From: JAOARY01 sp045345765
GTDB taxonomy: Bacteria > Bacillota > Clostridia > Peptostreptococcales > Peptostreptococcaceae
Assembly (NCBI GenBank): GCA_045345765.1
Contig: CP148265.1
Coordinates: 2,728,001-2,792,000 of the forward strand
DNA: 64,000 bases
Direction: 5' to 3'
Shown here: in pieces, positions 17,898-26,182 of the stretch
Layout of the letters: each line of letters begins with the position of its first letter
How positions within the stretch are numbered: position 1 is the stretch's first letter
Notes under the pieces: generated by a model
Told to the model about the DNA's origin: nothing
The model's input: only the letters and a program-made list of their open reading frames with translations
Database searches by the model: none
Program-made: the position numbers and the translations under genes

Positions 17898-18992
17898 ATG
17901 AGAAAACTTGGAATTTCGATATATTTACAACATTCAAATCTAAAATCAGTTTATAATTATATAGATTTAGCTTCATCATATGGATTTAAAAGAATATTTA
18001 CTTGTTTGATTTCAAAATCTGATGATATAAATTTTTTAAATAAATTTAAAGATTTTGTTTCTTATGCAAATTCAAAGGATATGGAAGTAATAGCAGATAT
18101 AGAACCTAGCATTATGAATGATTTAAACATTGATTTTAACGATTTAACATATTTTAAAAACATGGGGCTGTATGGTATCAGGTTAGATCTTGGTTTTTCA
18201 GGAAATGAAGAAAGTATAATGTCATTTGACAAAAATGATTTAAAAATTGAATTAAATATAAGTAATGGAAGTAAATACTTGGAAAATATTATGGAGTATT
18301 CACCTAATAAAAATAATATACTTGGTTGTCATAATTTTTATCCAAGAGAGTATACAGGTCTAAAAAGAAGTCATTTTTTAAGAACGTCAAAAGAGTATAA
18401 GGAGATGGGAATTAGGACTGCTGCATTTGTGTCATCTTCTGTTGCTAAATATGGTCCTTGGGAATTGGAAAATGGATTACCAACATTAGAAGAACATAGA
18501 AATTTAAGTATAAAAACTCAAGCAAAGGACTTGTTCAATACTAATTTAGTAGATGATATAATAATTAGCAATATGTTTGCAAGTGAACAAGAGCTAAAGG
18601 CTTTATCTAATATAAATAAAAATATGTTAAATTTAGACGTAATATTAGATACTAATATTAGTGATATAGAAAGAGATATAGTATTAGAACAATTGCATTT
18701 TAATAGAGGAGATATAAATGATTATGCTATAAGATCAACTCAAGGAAGAGTTAAATTTAAAAAAGATGAAATTAAACCAAGAAAAGAAAATCATGAATTT
18801 ATAAAAAAAGGTGATATAACGATTGATAATTCACTATATGGAAGATATAAAGGAGAATTACAAATAGCATTAAAAGATATGAAACATAATTCAAAGATAA
18901 ATATTGTTGGGAGAATAAAAGAAGATGAATTATATCTTTTAGATACTATAAAACCTTGGCAAAAATTTAAATTTAGCAATTTAGGCCAATAA
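17898..18992 (+). CDS. MupG/DUF871-family TIM-barrel protein
   Basis: A 364-residue protein with the family's N-terminal TIM barrel and a small C-terminal cyclophilin-like domain. Recognisable stretches are GISIYLQHSNL at the start, CHNFYPREYTGLKRSHF, AAFVSS and NGLPTLEEHRN. One family member, MupG of Staphylococcus aureus, is a 6-phospho-N-acetylmuramidase; many others are found beside PTS genes with unknown substrate. Here it follows a GH4 glycosidase and a lactose/cellobiose-type PTS, so a role in hydrolysing or sensing an imported phospho-disaccharide is inferred. ATG is preceded by GGGGGAAGTG. Confidence 0.85.
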   Translation: MRKLGISIYLQHSNLKSVYNYIDLASSYGFKRIFTCLISKSDDINFLNKFKDFVSYANSKDMEVIADIEPSIMNDLNIDFNDLTYFKNMGLYGIRLDLGFSGNEESIMSFDKNDLKIELNISNGSKYLENIMEYSPNKNNILGCHNFYPREYTGLKRSHFLRTSKEYKEMGIRTAAFVSSSVAKYGPWELENGLPTLEEHRNLSIKTQAKDLFNTNLVDDIIISNMFASEQELKALSNINKNMLNLDVILDTNISDIERDIVLEQLHFNRGDINDYAIRSTQGRVKFKKDEIKPRKENHEFIKKGDITIDNSLYGRYKGELQIALKDMKHNSKINIVGRIKEDELYLLDTIKPWQKFKFSNLGQ

Positions 18993-19048
18993 TAGAATAC
19001 TAAAAAATAGTTTTGATTATTACAAATTAATATTATAAAAAATAAAAG

Positions 19049-19106
19049 AAAAAGTTATAATATATTTTTTTGAATTTAATTAGATAATATATTATAACTT
19101 TTTTGA
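19049..19106. terminator. Bidirectional terminator between convergent genes
   Basis: An 18-bp perfect stem: arms 19049-19066 (AAAAAGTTATAATATATT) and 19086-19103 pair around a loop of about 19 bases, with A and T runs on both sides. It serves both the MupG-like gene and the minus-strand ABC permease. Confidence 0.8.
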
Positions 19107-19125
19107 TGTGAAAGTTGTATAATTT

Positions 19126-20745
19126 TTAGTCTAAATTTAAATTATCAAAATTAGTTCTTAGATTGCTAATTATAAATTTATATCTAACTATAAAAACAAT
19201 AGATATAAAAGAAATTGTAAATAGATAATAAGCAGTAATATTAAGATTTAACAAATTATTAATGATTATTATAGGTATTATTAATACTAACATATATCCA
19301 AGTGAATAAAGAGCTATATATAAATTCCTAAAACCCCTTAATAAATCTCTTTCAGAATCATAATGTAGTTTTGGGGTTTGTAAATCATAATTATAACCTT
19401 CTAATGATAGATGAAGAGTATATATGTTTATTATAAATACTATAAATATTATATTTACAAAATTAAATTTAAAATAGAATAAAATCAAAGCATAAACTAT
19501 AGTTGTAAACAAATTAAAAAAACTATTTACTATTATTTTTGAATGTAACTGAGTTTTATAAGCTATTGGTAAAAATTTATTAGCATAAATCATATTTTTA
19601 TCTCTTGAAAAGCTGGTTGTAAATATAGGATTTAAACTTATAGCAAATATAAAGATGGAAGAAATTAACAAAATTTGAGTTTTACTATTTGGATTAATAA
19701 ACATATTTGACTGTGAAGAAGAATTTCCAAATAAACTTGCACTAAAAATTATAAGCATAATAAAACTTTTTATAATGTATTCAAACAATATTGTTGAGTT
19801 TCTAAATATATTTTTCAAATCATTTATTACGATATTAATTAATGTGTTATTATTGTTAAAACTATTATTAGATTTGTATTGCGATATTTTTTTTGATTTT
19901 TTATTTGAATTAGATTTAAAAGAAGATAATCCATAAATACCTTTAAAATAATATCTATTTCCAATTAAAAAGAAGATTATAAAAGTAGTGATAACAATAA
20001 ATATTAGAACCAATAAATTATTAATTGAAGATAATTTATTGGTATTAACTATAGAATTTGTAAATAATTTTCCTATATAAAAATTATTGAATATTTTTAG
20101 TTTATTAAATAAAATATCTATATTATCTTTTGTAAGATGATCTTTTGAAAATCTATTAAAAAATAAATTAAAAGATAATATAGATATTATAGAAAAAGAG
20201 CTAACAATAAATTTAAATGTATTTTTACTCTTAAATTTTTTAGAATTAGTCATTAAAAGAAATACAAAAATACCAGATAAATTAAGAGCAAATAAGTTTA
20301 TAACTAACAATAATATTATAGATACTATATAGTAATAAATATTTGTATTATTAAATCTACAATAATAGTAGAGCGATGGACCAAGTATCAATACACATAC
20401 ATATAATTGTTTAATATATACATTTAAAAATTTAGAAACAAAAATTTCACTTTTTTTAATGGGCAAACAAAGATATGATTCGATATCATTTGAAAAATAA
20501 AAACTGCCTAAAATATCTAAAAAAGATGAAAATATTAAAAATAAAAATATTAAAATGCTAAATATTTGTAAAAAAGTATTATAGTAATTTAATTTATGTA
20601 TGTTAAACAAAAGAAACTTAAAAGCAGAAAAAATTAAAAGTAAAACTAGACCAGATGTTATTAGATAGATATGTGAATTATTTTTATTGGTATAATAGGT
20701 ACTGGTTTTTTTTATTGTTTTAAATATCGAAATAAATCTACTCAT
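19126..20745 (-). CDS. ABC exporter permease, large ABC-2-like subunit
   Basis: A 539-residue polytopic membrane protein with about 12 hydrophobic stretches, rich in Asn and Lys. No strongly diagnostic motif is visible; the pairing with an ABC ATPase ending seven bases inside its start, and the two blocks of six membrane segments separated by a basic loop (about residues 270-305), fit the putative ABC exporter permease family of Firmicutes (EcsB-like/PF16949-like). The substrate is unknown. The start ATG overlaps the ATPase gene end by 8 nt, so the two are translationally coupled. Last gene of a four-gene minus-strand operon. Confidence 0.8.
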   Translation of the reverse strand: MSRFISIFKTIKKTSTYYTNKNNSHIYLITSGLVLLLIFSAFKFLLFNIHKLNYYNTFLQIFSILIFLFLIFSSFLDILGSFYFSNDIESYLCLPIKKSEIFVSKFLNVYIKQLYVCVLILGPSLYYYCRFNNTNIYYYIVSIILLLVINLFALNLSGIFVFLLMTNSKKFKSKNTFKFIVSSFSIISILSFNLFFNRFSKDHLTKDNIDILFNKLKIFNNFYIGKLFTNSIVNTNKLSSINNLLVLIFIVITTFIIFFLIGNRYYFKGIYGLSSFKSNSNKKSKKISQYKSNNSFNNNNTLINIVINDLKNIFRNSTILFEYIIKSFIMLIIFSASLFGNSSSQSNMFINPNSKTQILLISSIFIFAISLNPIFTTSFSRDKNMIYANKFLPIAYKTQLHSKIIVNSFFNLFTTIVYALILFYFKFNFVNIIFIVFIINIYTLHLSLEGYNYDLQTPKLHYDSERDLLRGFRNLYIALYSLGYMLVLIIPIIIINNLLNLNITAYYLFTISFISIVFIVRYKFIISNLRTNFDNLNLD

Positions 20746-21454
20746 TTTTTGTAAGCTCCAAGAATATATTTTCTAAAGATAAATCATTTTGATATTTGTT
20801 TTTTATGTTTTCCATACTATCATTTAATATAAGTTTTCCTTTTTTTATTATACCTATTTCATCACATAGTTTTTCTGCAACTTCAAGTACATGAGTTGAA
20901 AAAAATACCAAATTACCTTTGGCACTATGATTTTTCATAGTATCTTTTAAAATAAAAGCACTTTTTGGATCTAAACCACTCATAGGTTCATCTAATATCC
21001 AAAGTTTTGGATCTGAAATCAATGATCCACATATAAATAATTTTTGTTTAAGACCATGAGAATAATTAGCAATTCTATCATTTAATTTATCTTTTATTTC
21101 AAACTGATCTATTAAATTTAATATAGTTTCTGTTTGATAATCTTTTTCATAAACAGTGGATATAAAATTTAAATACTCATAACCAGTTAAATTTAAAAAC
21201 ATATCTTTTGAATCAGGAACAAATCCTATTTGTTTTTTAAATTCCAATGGAGAAGTATTCATATCAACTCCATCAAAGTTTATAAAACCTTCATCAGTAT
21301 TTAATATTCCTGTAATCATATTTATAGTGGTTGTTTTACCAGCACCATTATGACCTAAAAAGCCAAAGATTATTCCTTTTTTTATATTTAAACTCAAATT
21401 ATCAACAGCTTTTAAATTTTCATATGATTTTGATAAATTTTTTAATTCAAGCAT
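20738..21454 (-). CDS. ABC transporter ATP-binding protein
   Basis: A 238-residue ATPase of the ABC-2 exporter type. Walker A GHNGAGKTTT (about residues 34-43), signature YSHGLKQK in a variant form (SHGLKQ rather than SGGQQQ), Walker B LWILDEPMSGLDP and switch His in FFSTHVLEVAE are visible. It energises the adjacent large permease. It overlaps the permease start by 8 nt and shares one base with the upstream EamA gene end, so the operon is tightly packed. Confidence 0.93.
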   Translation of the reverse strand: MLELKNLSKSYENLKAVDNLSLNIKKGIIFGFLGHNGAGKTTTINMITGILNTDEGFINFDGVDMNTSPLEFKKQIGFVPDSKDMFLNLTGYEYLNFISTVYEKDYQTETILNLIDQFEIKDKLNDRIANYSHGLKQKLFICGSLISDPKLWILDEPMSGLDPKSAFILKDTMKNHSAKGNLVFFSTHVLEVAEKLCDEIGIIKKGKLILNDSMENIKNKYQNDLSLENIFLELTKNE

Positions 21455-22356
21455 TAAATAACCCCTTTCTTTTGTTGTGAATTGTTTATAACTTTTATAT
21501 TAATTATATATACAGATAATATAATTAATATTGCACCAAATATTTGTTTTCTATTTATAATATTTTTGAATATAATATATTCAAATATTATAGTAAAAAC
21601 AGGGCTTAAATTGATATAAAGTGCGCAAATAGAAGGTCCAAGTTCTTTGAAAGCATAAAGATAAAAATAATAAGCTAAAGCAGAACATATTATTGACAAA
21701 AATAGAAAATGTATTAAAAGATTATTGTTAAAATTAATCATATTAAAATTTTCAAAAAATATAAAGGGCAATAAAGTTACAGTTCCAAAAATACTTTGAT
21801 AAAAAGTAAGTTTGATATTTGAATATTTTTTTGAAAGTGGTTTAGTTGCAAAACTAAAAACAAGGAAAGCTAAAACAGCTCCAAACATCATAATATAGCC
21901 ATATAAATCATTTTTGTTTATATTTTCAAAATTAAAATCAACTACCAAAATTAAGCCAATTATGGATAGTGATAGACTAAGTAATTTTTGAAATGTAAAT
22001 ATTTCTTTGTAAAAAATAGTTTCAATTATTACTATGAAAACTGGTATGGTACCAATTATTATAGAAGCAATAGAAGGAGAAAGATATATTATTCCTGTAT
22101 TTTCAAAATAAAAATAAAGGCTTATACCAAAAACTCCTGTTAATAAAAAGTATATGAAGTCAGATTTATCAAATTTTAAATCTTCTTTTAAATATTTAAG
22201 TATCAAAAATAAAAAGATACTTCCTATTAAAAATCTATAAAAAGCTAAACTCATAGGTTGAAAAACATCTAAACAAATTTTTGTACTAACAAAAGAAATC
22301 CCCCAAAAAGCAACAGCTAATGATAAAAAGATATTTGCTAATATTTTATTATTCAT
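21454..22356 (-). CDS. EamA/DMT-superfamily transporter
   Basis: A 300-residue integral membrane protein with ten predicted segments arranged as two EamA repeats (about 5-140 and 150-290). Typical family features are FWGISFVSTKICL near the N-terminus, FYRFLIGSIFLF, and in the second half YLYAFKELGPSICALYINLSPVF. Members export or import small metabolites such as amino acids; substrate unknown. The start ATG overlaps the end of the AlaX gene by 8 nt and has AGGAGA. Probably cotranscribed with the editing protein and the ABC genes. Confidence 0.92.
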   Translation of the reverse strand: MNNKILANIFLSLAVAFWGISFVSTKICLDVFQPMSLAFYRFLIGSIFLFLILKYLKEDLKFDKSDFIYFLLTGVFGISLYFYFENTGIIYLSPSIASIIIGTIPVFIVIIETIFYKEIFTFQKLLSLSLSIIGLILVVDFNFENINKNDLYGYIMMFGAVLAFLVFSFATKPLSKKYSNIKLTFYQSIFGTVTLLPFIFFENFNMINFNNNLLIHFLFLSIICSALAYYFYLYAFKELGPSICALYINLSPVFTIIFEYIIFKNIINRKQIFGAILIILSVYIINIKVINNSQQKKGVI

Positions 22357-23521
22357 AATAATCTCCTAATGTAGTTTTTATATAATTTATATATTTGTCT
22401 AAATCAGAATTCTCTAAAAAAGCACCTTGTGCAAAATTAGAACTACCACCGCCTTTTGCATTATAATCTTTTAATGTATTTTTAAATATTAATCCTGGGT
22501 TAATATTTTCGATGAAAGATGATAAAAATATTTTTTTATTAATTTTATCTATCCCAAGAACAGTAATTTTTTCATTAGCTATTATATTACCAAGTTCAAT
22601 AAGTTCTTTAAAATCTATATCCTCATTTAATATTACAAATTTTTTATTGGAATCTATATATTTTTGAGCAGTAAATTTAAGTAATTTAAGTTTTAAATCT
22701 TTATTTTCTTTTTTTAAATTAAGCATGTTTTCTCTTTCTATATTTATATTATCAAGTAAATTTTCATCCATAGATGAATAAAGAGTTTTTAATTCATTTA
22801 TTATATTATTTTTTAATATATAATCATTAAGAGCATTTATGCCACATTTAAAGTATATTCTAGTATTTTTTTTATAGTATTCATATTTAGTTATTTTTAA
22901 AATACCTATTTCTCCAGTTTTAGAAACATGAGTTCCGCAGCATGTTGAGTAATCAAAATTTTCAATTTCTACTATTCGAAGAATTCCATCTAAATCAACT
23001 TCTTTTCTTAAAGGTAAATTTTTTAACTCATCTTTACTTTTAAAATAAGTTTTAATATTTAAATTTTGCATAACTTTTTTATTTGTATAAATTTCTATTT
23101 TTTTTATTTCATTATCATTCAATTTTGAATTTAATATATCTAGAGAAACATAATTATTAGATATATTAAGACTTGTAGTTTCTAATTTAAATAAGTCATA
23201 TATACAAGCAGAAAGTAAATGTTGTGCACTATGATGTTTCATATTATAAATTCTTCTATCAATATTGATTTTTAGTGTAACTAAATTTGATTTTGGTTTT
23301 TGATCTAAGACATGATATATTAAGTTGTTTTTTTCATAAACATCTAAAACAGGTATATCATTAATAAATCCTAAATCATTTGGTTGTCCTCCAGAAAGAG
23401 GATAAAAAATCGTTTCATCAAGTAATAGATGATATTTACTATCTTTTTCTATAATTTCTTTTATAGTTGATTCATATTCGAATAAATAAGGGTTATTAAA
23501 ATATAATTTTTTTTCATACAT
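22349..23521 (-). CDS. AlaX-type alanyl-tRNA editing protein with DHHA1 domain
   Basis: A 390-residue free-standing homologue of the AlaRS editing domain, which deacylates Ser-tRNA(Ala) or Gly-tRNA(Ala). The zinc ligands are seen as HHSAQH (about 95-100) and CCGTHVSK (about 193-200). N-terminal FYPLSGGQPND matches the AlaX/AlaRS editing start. A coiled coil of about 50 residues leads to a DHHA1 domain ending in NAKGGGSSNFAQGAF. The length and DHHA1 domain make it the long AlaX-L form. First gene of the minus-strand operon; ATG has AAAGGATG upstream. Confidence 0.93.
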   Translation of the reverse strand: MYEKKLYFNNPYLFEYESTIKEIIEKDSKYHLLLDETIFYPLSGGQPNDLGFINDIPVLDVYEKNNLIYHVLDQKPKSNLVTLKINIDRRIYNMKHHSAQHLLSACIYDLFKLETTSLNISNNYVSLDILNSKLNDNEIKKIEIYTNKKVMQNLNIKTYFKSKDELKNLPLRKEVDLDGILRIVEIENFDYSTCCGTHVSKTGEIGILKITKYEYYKKNTRIYFKCGINALNDYILKNNIINELKTLYSSMDENLLDNINIERENMLNLKKENKDLKLKLLKFTAQKYIDSNKKFVILNEDIDFKELIELGNIIANEKITVLGIDKINKKIFLSSFIENINPGLIFKNTLKDYNAKGGGSSNFAQGAFLENSDLDKYINYIKTTLGDYYE

Positions 23522-24005
23522 TTAAGTTACATCCTTTCTTGAATTTATTTGTATTATATTATTATAACAAAATTATAGTATATTTTGCTTATATTATTAA
23601 TTTATTTAAATCAAAATATCTATACTTAAATTTTTGAATATTAAAATAATTAAATTTTGACTTTCTTTGATTTTTAAATACAAAAATATGGGTACATAGT
23701 TTGAAATATAAAAATATATTTTTATATTAAAATAAAATTTTAAGTTTCATTTTCAATACTAAGGATGTATAATATAAAAATATAGTGATAAATTCGAAAT
23801 TTTTATTAGATTTTGAATTTATTTTTAATATTTTTTTTGTGGAAACATTTTCACTAAGATGTTATAATCGTTTTCACAAGGCAAAGTTGTTGAAGCTTTG
23901 GAGATTTTAAGATTCTTATTTTTGATATTATTCTTTAATTTTTTATTAAATACTTAATTTTTAGAATCTAAAATCTATTTGAAGAATTTTAGGAGGTTAT
24001 TTGTA
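23522..24005. other. Long regulatory intergenic region before the SDF symporter
   Basis: No coding sequence is seen. It holds an inverted repeat (ATAAATTCGAAAT with ATTTTGAATTTAT, near 23790-23825), the promoter and operator-like palindrome around 23838-23878, and a leader of about 130 bases. The leader can form a stem between ATTTTAAGATTCT and AGAATCTAAAAT (about 23906-23976), closing just before the ribosome binding site. The leader looks regulatory but matches no riboswitch class I can name. Confidence 0.5.
23840..23878 (+). promoter_or_regulatory. Extended -10 promoter with cre-like operator, symporter gene
   Basis: TATAAT (23863-23868) carries an extended -10 TGT in front; the -35 is poor. 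TGGAAACATTTTCA (23840-23853) differs from the catabolite-responsive element pattern (TGNAANCGNTNNCA) at one central base and overlaps the -35 region. A further half-site CGTTTTCACA (23869-23878) forms an inverted repeat with TGTGGAAAC. This suggests repression by CcpA or another LacI-family protein. Confidence 0.55.
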
Positions 24006-25190
24006 ATGAAAAAATTAGGTTTATTACCTAGACTTATTATCGCAATTCTTTTAGGTATTTTAATTGGTAAGGTAGCACCACTAAATGTAATAAGAACAGC
24101 AGCTACTTTTAATGGGATATTTGGAAACTTCTTAGGGTTTGCAATTCCACTTATAATTATAGGTTTTGTTGCTCCTGGGATAGGAGATTTAGGTAAAGGT
24201 GCTGGTAAATTATTAGGTTTAACAGCAGGTATTGCATATTTATCTACTGTTACAGCAGGATCTATGGCGTACTTTGTTAATACTGCATTATTCCCAACTT
24301 TCTTAAAGGTTGGAAGTTTAACAATAGATGCATCTAATCCAGAACATGCTTTAGCAAAAGGATTTTTTGAAGTTGGAATGCCACCAATAATGGGTGTTAT
24401 GACTGCTTTACTTATAGCATTTACATTAGGACTTGGAATAGCAGCAATAGAAGGGAATACTATAAAGAATTTTATGAAAGAATTCCAAGGGATAGTTGAA
24501 AAACTTATATCTAATATAGTTATTCCACTACTTCCAGTTCATATATTTGGTATATTTGCTAATATGACTCATGCTGGTCAAGTTGAAACTATAATGTCTG
24601 TATTCTTTAAAGTATTTATAATCATATTTGGATTACACATACTTATGATATTAGTTCAATATTTTATAGCAGGAACTCTTGCAGGAGCGAATCCAATATC
24701 ATTGATAAAAAATATGATACCTGCTTATTTTACAGCAATAGGAACTCAATCTTCAGCAGCTACTATACCAGTTACTTTAGAACAAACAAAGAAAAATGGT
24801 GTTAATGAAGGGGTTGCAGATTTTGCAGTACCACTATGTGCAACAATACATTTATCAGGTAGTACAATAACTTTAACAAGTTGTGCAATGGCTGTTATGA
24901 TGCTTAACGGAATGCCAATTGGATTTAGTTCTATATTTGGATTTATACTAATGTTAGGTGTTACTATGGTTGCAGCACCAGGAGTTCCAGGAGGAGCTGT
25001 TATGGCAGCACTTGGACTTTTACAAACAATGTTAGGATTTGATGAAACATTAACATCTTTAATGATAGCATTATACTTAGCTCAAGATAGTTTTGGAACA
25101 GCATGTAATGTTACAGGAGATGGAGCAATAGCTATTATAGTTAATAAACTTTCTGGATATAAATTAGGAAAGAAAGATAAAGTAGCTTAA
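24006..25190 (+). CDS. Dicarboxylate/amino acid:cation symporter (SDF/DAACS family)
   Basis: A 394-residue membrane transporter of the GltP/DctA fold. N-terminal LPRLIIAILLGILIGK is typical. The two re-entrant loops and helices 7-8 are seen as GTQSSAATIPVTLEQTKK, VPLCATIHLSGSTITLTSCA and APGVPGGAVMAALG, ending with FGTACNVTGDGAIAIIVNK. It imports a dicarboxylate or an amino acid such as glutamate, aspartate or serine with Na+ or H+. ATG 24006 is chosen since TTAGGAGGT is eight bases upstream. Monocistronic, under a cre-like operator and ended by a strong hairpin. Confidence 0.93.
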   Translation: MKKLGLLPRLIIAILLGILIGKVAPLNVIRTAATFNGIFGNFLGFAIPLIIIGFVAPGIGDLGKGAGKLLGLTAGIAYLSTVTAGSMAYFVNTALFPTFLKVGSLTIDASNPEHALAKGFFEVGMPPIMGVMTALLIAFTLGLGIAAIEGNTIKNFMKEFQGIVEKLISNIVIPLLPVHIFGIFANMTHAGQVETIMSVFFKVFIIIFGLHILMILVQYFIAGTLAGANPISLIKNMIPAYFTAIGTQSSAATIPVTLEQTKKNGVNEGVADFAVPLCATIHLSGSTITLTSCAMAVMMLNGMPIGFSSIFGFILMLGVTMVAAPGVPGGAVMAALGLLQTMLGFDETLTSLMIALYLAQDSFGTACNVTGDGAIAIIVNKLSGYKLGKKDKVA

Positions 25191-25213
25191 TATAATAATA
25201 AATAATATAAAAA

Positions 25214-25260
25214 AAGAGGTTATTCTAAATCAATTGGTATTTAGAATAACCTCTTTAATT
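25214..25260. terminator. Strong bidirectional terminator
   Basis: Perfect 17-bp stem: arms 25214-25230 (AAAGAGGTTATTCTAAA) and 25241-25257, loop of ten bases, A-run before and T-rich end after. It separates the convergent symporter and Fe-S membrane protein genes. Confidence 0.88.
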
Positions 25261-25280
25261 ATTTGTAGATATTTTTAAAT

Positions 25281-25784
25281 TTATGATATTTTTGTTAATG
25301 TGGTGTTTTTATTTGCTTTTTTATCTTGGTAAGTTTTTATTAAAGATGTAGCATGACCCATTGGACAAACTTGGCACCAAGAACGTGGTTTATAAATAAA
25401 GCCAAGGAGTACTCCTATAATACTAGAAACAAACATCATTCTAAATAATAAATAACTTATTGCAATTAACTCACCTTTAGTTGATATTAATCCAATCAAA
25501 AAGGATAATCCCATAAAAGTTAATAATATGTTTTTTACTAATTTGGTTTTTAATATTTTTGGCATTGTATTATTAAACGATATTTTATTTAAAAACTTTG
25601 AAAGAAAAGAACCACGAGGACAATAATGAGAACAGTGAATTTTACCTTGTCCATTAAGAGCAAAATATATAGGAATTCCCATACATAAAAAACCAAGTAG
25701 TGCAAATTTGATATTTATGATTGAAAGAATCATAAAACTAATAAAAAATATCCATGACCATTTTAAATAAGATTTTTTTTTCAT
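25281..25784 (-). CDS. Membrane protein with two 4Fe-4S-type cysteine motifs (NapH-like)
   Basis: A 167-residue membrane protein with about four hydrophobic segments and two cysteine clusters: CSHYCPRGSF (about residues 51-60) and CQVCPMGHA (about 137-145). These resemble the CxxxCP motifs of NapH/NosR/CcoG-type integral membrane ferredoxins, though each cluster here has only two or three Cys, so both may combine to hold one or two clusters. An electron-transfer role at the membrane is inferred; partner unknown. GGAGGT precedes the ATG. Its promoter carries a palindrome over the -10. Confidence 0.75.
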   Translation of the reverse strand: MKKKSYLKWSWIFFISFMILSIINIKFALLGFLCMGIPIYFALNGQGKIHCSHYCPRGSFLSKFLNKISFNNTMPKILKTKLVKNILLTFMGLSFLIGLISTKGELIAISYLLFRMMFVSSIIGVLLGFIYKPRSWCQVCPMGHATSLIKTYQDKKANKNTTLTKIS

Positions 25785-25817
25785 TTAATACCTCCAGTAG
25801 ATTGTTGTTGAATTTAT

Positions 25818-25854
25818 ATATCGTAATATTACAATATATAAATAAACAAGTCAA
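25818..25854 (-). promoter_or_regulatory. Promoter with palindromic operator, Fe-S membrane gene
   Basis: On the minus strand TTGACT (25854-25849), 17-bp spacer, TAATAT (25831-25826). The -10 lies inside the perfect palindrome GTAATATTAC (25823-25832), itself flanked by ATATC/AATAT to make a near-palindrome of about 20 bp. The position suggests repression by a dimeric regulator, unidentified. Confidence 0.6.
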
Positions 25855-25930
25855 GCAAAAATTTTATTATGATTTTTATATTTTATTATAGGGAATATAT
25901 ATTATATCTTTAGTTTAAGGGGGACTTAAT

Positions 25931-26155
25931 ATGGCTATAATAGCAACAAATATAAATGATGGGAAAAATTATATAATAATAGGATGTGGTTTTAATTTAC
26001 CAACACCTAAAAATCCAGTATTTTTGATGAATATTAAAGAACAAGAAGGGGTTGTTGCTGTTTGTGATGAATCAGGTAGGATATTTTGGATGGATAGTAG
26101 TGAATTACAAGTTATTGAAGTAGATGGGGTTGTGGTTGAAGAATTATTATTATAA
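25931..26155 (+). CDS. Small hypothetical protein (74 aa)
   Basis: A 74-residue soluble protein I do not recognise. It looks beta-rich, alternating hydrophobic strands (NYIIIGCGFNLP, GVVAVCDESGRIFWMDS, LQVIEVDGVVVEELLL), compatible with a small SH3-like or OB-like barrel. Two cysteines at positions 19 and 46 do not form a known motif. The ATG has a very good site, AAGGGGGAC, so the gene is probably real. It lies 27 nt before a DUF2157 membrane gene and may be cotranscribed with it. No function is proposed. Confidence 0.75.
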   Translation: MAIIATNINDGKNYIIIGCGFNLPTPKNPVFLMNIKEQEGVVAVCDESGRIFWMDSSELQVIEVDGVVVEELLL

Positions 26156-26182
26156 ATTAGAATAATTTAAGGAAGTGCAAAA

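Noticed and set aside
25214..25260. Fourth copy of the nested-palindrome family
   Set aside because: It is a single simple stem without the shared arms or loop; it is better called an ordinary terminator.
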